A DNA stretch of 64,000 nt from Argyresthia goedartella. Taxonomy: Eukaryota > Arthropoda > Insecta > Lepidoptera > Argyresthiidae. Numbering within the stretch: the stretch's first letter is position 1; each line of letters begins with the position of its first letter. Under the pieces are notes generated by a model. It was not told where the DNA came from and did no database searches. It saw only the letters and a program-made list of their open reading frames with translations. The stretch lies in contig OX463815.1 in NCBI GenBank assembly GCA_949825045.1, positions 21,507,231-21,571,230 on the forward strand, written 5' to 3'. Below, one piece after another: positions 58,991 to 64,000 of the stretch. A program made the position numbers and the translations under genes.

Positions 58991-61598
58991 ATTGGTATGC
59001 TATATACATCATGTATTTCTTCATATACTCGATACTCGAAACAGCCTGAATATACCGACACTTTAAACACAACCTATTGACTTTTCACTAAAATTATATA
59101 GCCTGTTACTCTCTCTGTCTCTACAAATCCAACGACCGTCATTTGTTAAACTCCGTTAAGCTGTTTGGACTGTAGCGGTTTTCTTATGTGATTTTTTCAT
59201 TTTGAAAAAATCCTAAAAGTGAACAACAAAACTGGAAAAAAAACTGTTTAATTATTGAAAATGCTCCCAAAACATCACGAGAATCAGTTGAGAAATGCGG
59301 CCTACGAATGCATTTTTGCCCAATCCTGAAACATTCTACCAATTTGGCAACCCCGTGATCCTGACAATGCTGACGGTTAGGAGTGCGCGGCATCAACAAA
59401 CTACGTCCGATGTTAAGACGCATTATTGTTAGATGTGTTTCCACATTTATTAAACGATTATTTCGAAATTAACTCCCTTTGTTCTCGTTCATAATTAAAT
59501 ATCACAACGAAAACTGAATTGAAATGTAAAACTCGCCTATTTATTATGTTTAAAGTATAGTTCAGCATAACCTTAAACAAGTGGAATTATTAAAAAAAAA
59601 ACACCCGGTTGCATTTTTAATCTTTTCTTTTTTATATATGAAGTGCTTATGAACATGTAAAAAAATTAAGACATATTAAAATATCTACTTGAATTTTTTT
59701 AATTTTGGTTTACCCTGTGTCACTGTCACAGTTGAGACTAATCTAACGTCACCTCTCAAGCTAAAATCCCTCAAGCCGTTTAGGCTACTAAGCGTGCCAA
59801 AGAAATACATAATAGATAAATACATATATACATACGCTCGAAAAACATAACCCTCCTTCTGGCGCAGTTGGGTAAAAAGGGCTTTTATAGCCAAAAATAC
59901 GTTTCGCTTTCGCTTACCGCTTCACGAATTGGCGGTAGAGGCTTTTCAATGGGGCGGCCGCTTTTCAGAATTCTGCCCAATCTAATACAAAGAAAATAAA
60001 TTGCGAGTTTTCAAAGCAAAAGCCGAAGGACATTAGGAGGAAAAATGTGGCCACAATGTAGTAATTGGGCTGCATTTATCTGGCAATTGGCTACGTCCCC
60101 TGCGCTTCCCTTCGTTAGCTAAGTCGGAAATGTACCGGAAAATTGTTGACTTGCCCGCAGGAGGGGAGTGGGGTCTGTGGTATTGGACTGTTGCCTAGAC
60201 AGATGGGATTTAGCAGGCTGTGAATATGCTAACATACCATTTGAATCGTTGTCATTGTTTATAATGTACGTAACGTGGCTATTTCTTATTCCCAATCATA
60301 TGATATATTAGTGTGATAGTCGATGAAGTCTGACTTAGATTGGAATGGCCGCAGACTGCAAAAATTGGAGGTATTTTTTTTTACGTCACAGCTAAAATCT
60401 TAACTTTAAAATACTACGTAAGCCACTTTTGTATGTAGAAAAAAAAATGTCTATTATGTGCAGGTAGATCAATAAAAGTCAGTAATTGTAGAGGCATATG
60501 TCCAACGGTGTACAAAAACATGCAAAAAAAGAAGAAGAAGCGATGTACATGTTTATATTTATCTCCCTTTCAATACTCAAACCGTTTTCATTTTTGTGCC
60601 CGCTATTTCTTCCGCATATGCCCTCTCTCGTCTCACTGCAAATGGTTAACGGATGACCGTTACTTGTAACGTGCCGCCTTGGCCGCGGAATATATTTCAC
60701 TGTACCGTGCGCCATTATTCACGTGTACCTACCCGGGACTCGAACCGGGAGCGACTCGCTCAAGGACCTAAATAACGACTAACCTAATGCGAGCCCATTC
60801 ATCCCGCTTACTTTTCAAGCTAAGCTGCTGAAGAAAATAGTATTTTTTTCGCTAGCTTTATAACGCTTTACGCTTGCGGGGTTCTTTTCTGTCGCATTGT
60901 TTTACTAAATCCATTTAGGCCCAGACGCAGAACCGACAACTCAAAATTCAACGAATACTCATTCAGAATCACGCTCTATTGCTCGCGCGGGAACTAACGG
61001 TGCCAGTATTATATTCATGTTGCACTCCCTATGTATATAGGTACCTATAGCATTCGGTCATGACGATTCGTGCACGGCGGTGGCGGCGGCTAAGATTATC
61101 ACCATGCTTGAGTTATTTCAAACAGGCTCTCAATAATTATTAATGTTACAACCAAGTTACTTTTTAATGCAACGAAATGCTTGGCATTATGGCAACAATT
61201 TTCGGGCTACTGTGTGTTTTTTTTTAAATAAAATATTTATATTCGAGACGTCTGTACATGGCCAATCTCGGTAACAGAAATGGCCGCACAATAAAATGTG
61301 ACGTTCATAGTGTTGTGGGAATTATTGAATGAATGATATGCCGAGATCTTAATCAATACTTAATATTATGTAGTCAGAGAATAGAATGTATTTACTGTCT
61401 ACGATATGAATGATTTTTGGATTGATTAAGGTTCTGATTTAAAATTAAACTGTGTATATTTCAAATAGCTTAATTTCGACCAATAAGGTGTCGTAAAATA
61501 ATAAAAAAAAACTTGTTCTAAACAGGAAACCAAATAGAAACAAAATTCAAGGTTTAAAAAATATGTTTATTTTATTATAATCATCATAATATTTAGAT
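58991..61598. other. Non-coding sequence with one SINE
   Basis: Apart from the SINE at 60560-60800 nothing was recognised. A few poly(A)/(T) runs (59590, 60370, 61500). No coding features supported. Confidence 0.45.
60560..60800 (-). mobile_element. SINE-like fragment with T-arm motif
   Basis: The minus strand reads CTCCCGGTTCGAGTCCCGGG at 60748-60729, an ideal B box (GGTTCGAGTCC) inside a perfect CCCGG/CCGGG stem. The 5' part is tRNA-like only loosely, and the body reaches a CTTCTTCTTC run near 60530. Probably an old SINE; a tRNA pseudogene is possible. Confidence 0.5.
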
Positions 61599-62437
61599 AT
61601 TTATTACGGAACCCTAAATATGCGAAGTCCGACACGTACTAGGCCGGTTTTTAATTAATGTTAGTGACAACAGTGATTCACTTGATACTGACTCCAGTTA
61701 TAGCAGCTGTTGAATTAGATGCTTTCAGAGCAGGTTTTTTCAAAATCCAATAGATGGTGCTATGGTCGCCCCAACTAGTTTTTTTCTTTCGTGCATGGTG
61801 AATGTGGCAAATATAGATGTTGTTTGAATGATCTGAAATTTTGTGATTATGGGATGCAAATGCAAGACTTAGGTACTTGTGCAAGTGCCGCTTATACGCC
61901 GATGATCAAGTTGTTCTTACTAGTCGGTGTATGAGCTGCAGGAGATGCTAACTTTCAGGAACGAATCATTTAAGAAGAAGGGAATAAAAGTGCATATATG
62001 GAAAACCACACACTGATATACTTCTTTATCCTTTCATAAAACCATGACCTTGGTCTTCTATCCAGCTGCGGTCTTACTTACAATCAATTGCATTCAGGAG
62101 AGTTACAATCTTCTACAGCTCTTTCAACAACAAAACAAGCCACTTGATCATCGGCGTATATAAGGGGCACTTGAAAAGTATCTCTCCTATTTACATCCTA
62201 GAATCCCGCACTTTCAAATTATTAAGAAGAATCATCATCATGCGAAAAAGAAAAAAAAGGAGAAAAGACGACTACATTGCCATCTTTTGGATTTATAAAA
62301 GCCTGCTCTGAAAGCATCTAATTCAACAGCTGCTATAACTGGAGTCAGTATCAAGTGAATCACTGTTGTCACTAACATTAATTAAAAACCGGCCTAGTAC
62401 GTGTCGGACTTCGCATATTTAGGGTTCCGTAATAAAT
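61599..62437. mobile_element. 839-bp inverted-repeat (fold-back) element
   Basis: The outer arms match exactly over about 135 bp (61599-61735 against 62437-62300): ATTTATTACGGAACCCTAAA, CGACACGTACTAGGCCGGTT, GATACTGACTCCAGTTATAG. Inner arms continue with divergence to about 61912 and 62137 (CGCCGATGATCAAG facing CTTGATCATCGGCG). Almost the whole element is a palindrome. No transposase. The class is unknown to me; the outer sequence is like a widespread moth repeat. Confidence 0.88.
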
Positions 62438-63107
62438 GTAGAATATAAGCCAAAAAAATATATTTGGAAGTATTGGAGCCACTAAAGCCGCTACTAGCGA
62501 GCACATGAAATATCATTGAGTACTCACGTCGTAACACTACGACGAATAACCATATCCCAAATAAATGTTATTAATTGTGGTCGACCACATAAAAGAAGCT
62601 CCAAGCGCCCATATATACAAAAATAAATGGTACCAGTACACAAGTTATAACAAAGATCGATCTGGCGCAAAACACCTCTAACTGATGTGAAATACCGGCT
62701 TGCAGGCATACATCCTTTCTCTGTTTAACTTGAAACTCTAACTTCCTGAACCAATCTTCCGTTGGACTATTGTACGCCTAACGAACTTTTCAACAAACGA
62801 GAAATTCAGACTTATCATTCTTGACTTGACATTTTTCACAGCTGAATCGGGACATCTAAGTTGGGGGTAGATAGAGTAGACGATCATAGCTTCTGACAGC
62901 GGTGGCTCGACCTTAGCTATTTATGCCGTTACACTGTGTCGTCTTAATAGTTTCGGAATAAAGTTGCTGTGACATACGGACGGAGGGACAGACGGACAGA
63001 CGGACTTGACGAAACTGTGGTCACGTGGTCGGTTGCCGTGTCCATTAGACCATCGAGCTCCATAATTTTGGATTCTTCTTTTATGACGTGATCAATGCAT
63101 CAATGCA
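62438..63107. other. Non-coding sequence
   Basis: At 62975-63005 is a GACGGACAGAC run like that in the GGACCCTATTAC-family repeats. No gene. Confidence 0.45.
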
Positions 63108-63400
63108 TGTAAGGGAGAGTGGTATGCCTGTTCACCTACATGAAGTCAAAGATGTAAGGAAGAGTGGTATGCCTGTTCTATACCTCGATGAAAGTTATAT
63201 TCATACTTCGCTCAATCATGCAAAATGTTGGCAAAGCGAAAATGAGCCCGGCGTATCTAAAACTGTAACTACAGCAAAAGAAACAACATTTTTCATTGTG
63301 GTAACAAGACTGGGTTCGTCCCGAATACTTTGTTAATTTATAACGACAAGGAAAAAAAACTGATTTCCATGATGCCATGAGTAAGTCAATTAAAAAAAAA
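63108..63400 (+). pseudogene. DDE transposase fragment
   Basis: In one frame GMPVLYLDESYIHTSLNHAK, CWQSENEPGVSKTV, then FFIVVTRLGS and, in a shifted frame, GFVPNTLLIYNDKEK. The YLDE(S)xxH block with the following KxW and GFVP motif matches the first-Asp region of DDE_3-type (IS630/Tc1/mariner-like) transposases. The upstream part is a short duplication of TAAGGGAGAGTGGTATGCCT. The later catalytic residues are not present. Different family from 36396-37440. Confidence 0.6.
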
Positions 63401-63404
63401 TGGG

Positions 63405-63924
63405 TATTGAATTAATTATCACCCAACTGAAGATGACTCGGTCGAAAACCCAAGTCATGACCAACAACACAAAACGTAGGGTCGAGGTATATGAGCAGGA
63501 AATACAGTATGTCGACGAGTACACCTACTTGGGCTAGATAGTCCCTTCGAGAATAGACAGGTCATCGAAATTGAGAGTAGAATTTCAAATGCCTGGAAAA
63601 GCTGATGGTCCATGAAGGAACTAATGAAGGGTATGACCTTAAAGCGCCAACTCGTCCATATGTGTATCCTGGCCATCTTTACCTACGGTGCTCAGACTTG
63701 GTCGCTGACCAAACTTCGGTTTGCCAGCGAGCCATGGAGCGCAGCATGTTTAATGTTCGAAGGATGGATCGCGTCAGGAACACCACGCTGCGCTCCTTGA
63801 CTGGCGTTTCTGACGTAGGTGTGCAGACTGCCACGCGCAAATGGAACTGGGCCGGCCATATCTGTCGCATGCACCCGGACGCGTCTTATGAAAAGCGCGT
63901 GTGGTACAACGCTGGGCCGCGTTG
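63405..63924 (+). pseudogene. RTE-type LINE, C-terminal part of reverse transcriptase
   Basis: Pieces in three frames: KTQVMTNNTKRRVEVYEQEI, YVDEYTYLG, stop, then IEIESRISNAWK, LKRQLVHMCILAIFTYGAQT, WSLTKLRF and CQRAMERSMFNVRRMDRVRN, TTLRSLTGVSDV, TRKWNWAGHICR. This is the order seen in the end of RTE-type LINE proteins: KTKxMxN, YVYLG, ISxAW, MTYGAETWSLT, RAMERxMLxV, KWxWAGH. Stops and frameshifts; no catalytic YADD within the fragment. The stop at 63922-63924 precedes an inverted repeat. Confidence 0.8.
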
Positions 63925-63988
63925 AACCCCACGGGCAGAATTTCGAAAAGCCAGAGTGCAACAGCGCGACGCTGCGTTGTACCACACG
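63898..63988. repeat. 15-bp perfect inverted repeat at the end of the RTE fragment
   Basis: CGTGTGGTACAACGC at 63898-63912 is the exact complement of GCGTTGTACCACACG at 63974-63988. The first arm codes for RVWYNA in the LINE, so the second is a local reverse copy. Confidence 0.85.
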
Positions 63989-64000
63989 GGGTTTTCCAGC

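Overview
The window looks like a piece of an insect nuclear genome, most likely a moth or butterfly. It is AT-rich and has no operons or ribosome-binding sites. Almost everything that can be read as protein is transposon sequence. LINE, SINE and Helentron pieces have the 3' ends and tails I remember from Lepidoptera; that assignment is from memory, not from a search. No complete host gene is visible. Possible host or captured exons are a FLYWCH zinc-finger exon (8225-8413, minus), a decayed THAP first exon (35731-35920, minus), a partial C-terminal coding piece (40106-40505, plus) and a possible terminal exon (42482-42591, plus).

Layout. 1-6060: a plus-strand LINE (here LINE F) split by a nearly full-length minus-strand CR1-like LINE (LINE G, 111-4865). 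6230-7785: 3' end of a Helentron, with helicase and endonuclease, minus strand. 8868-9597: a 99-bp tandem array that folds back on itself. 12-16 kb: LINE tails and tRNA-derived SINEs. 17354-18885: a small non-autonomous LTR element, minus strand. 20792-24113: a LINE with an intact single ORF (LINE B). 26400-27080: copia pol remnant. 28504-31467: an intact 987-codon ORF of an R2/R4-class LINE with an N-terminal zinc finger and C-terminal restriction-like endonuclease, minus strand. 31.8-37.4 kb: LINE fragments and Tc1/mariner-type transposase relics. 38-45.9 kb: mostly non-coding, with several near-perfect palindromes. 45987-54722: one decayed LINE (LINE E) that received two later LINE insertions, LINE C in its ORF1 and LINE A (intact ORF2) in its ORF2. 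55-64 kb: LINE and SINE fragments, an 839-bp inverted-repeat element, a DDE transposase fragment and an RTE-type LINE end.

How it fits together. The genes do not form a pathway. They are layers of mobile DNA whose order can be read. At three junctions (104/4866, 46175/47803, 48839/52746) the insert is flanked by a short target duplication, and taking the insert out restores the reading frame of the older element. Three LINE ORFs are still open over about 980 codons (LINE B, LINE A ORF2 and the R2-like element) and are the best candidates for recent activity.
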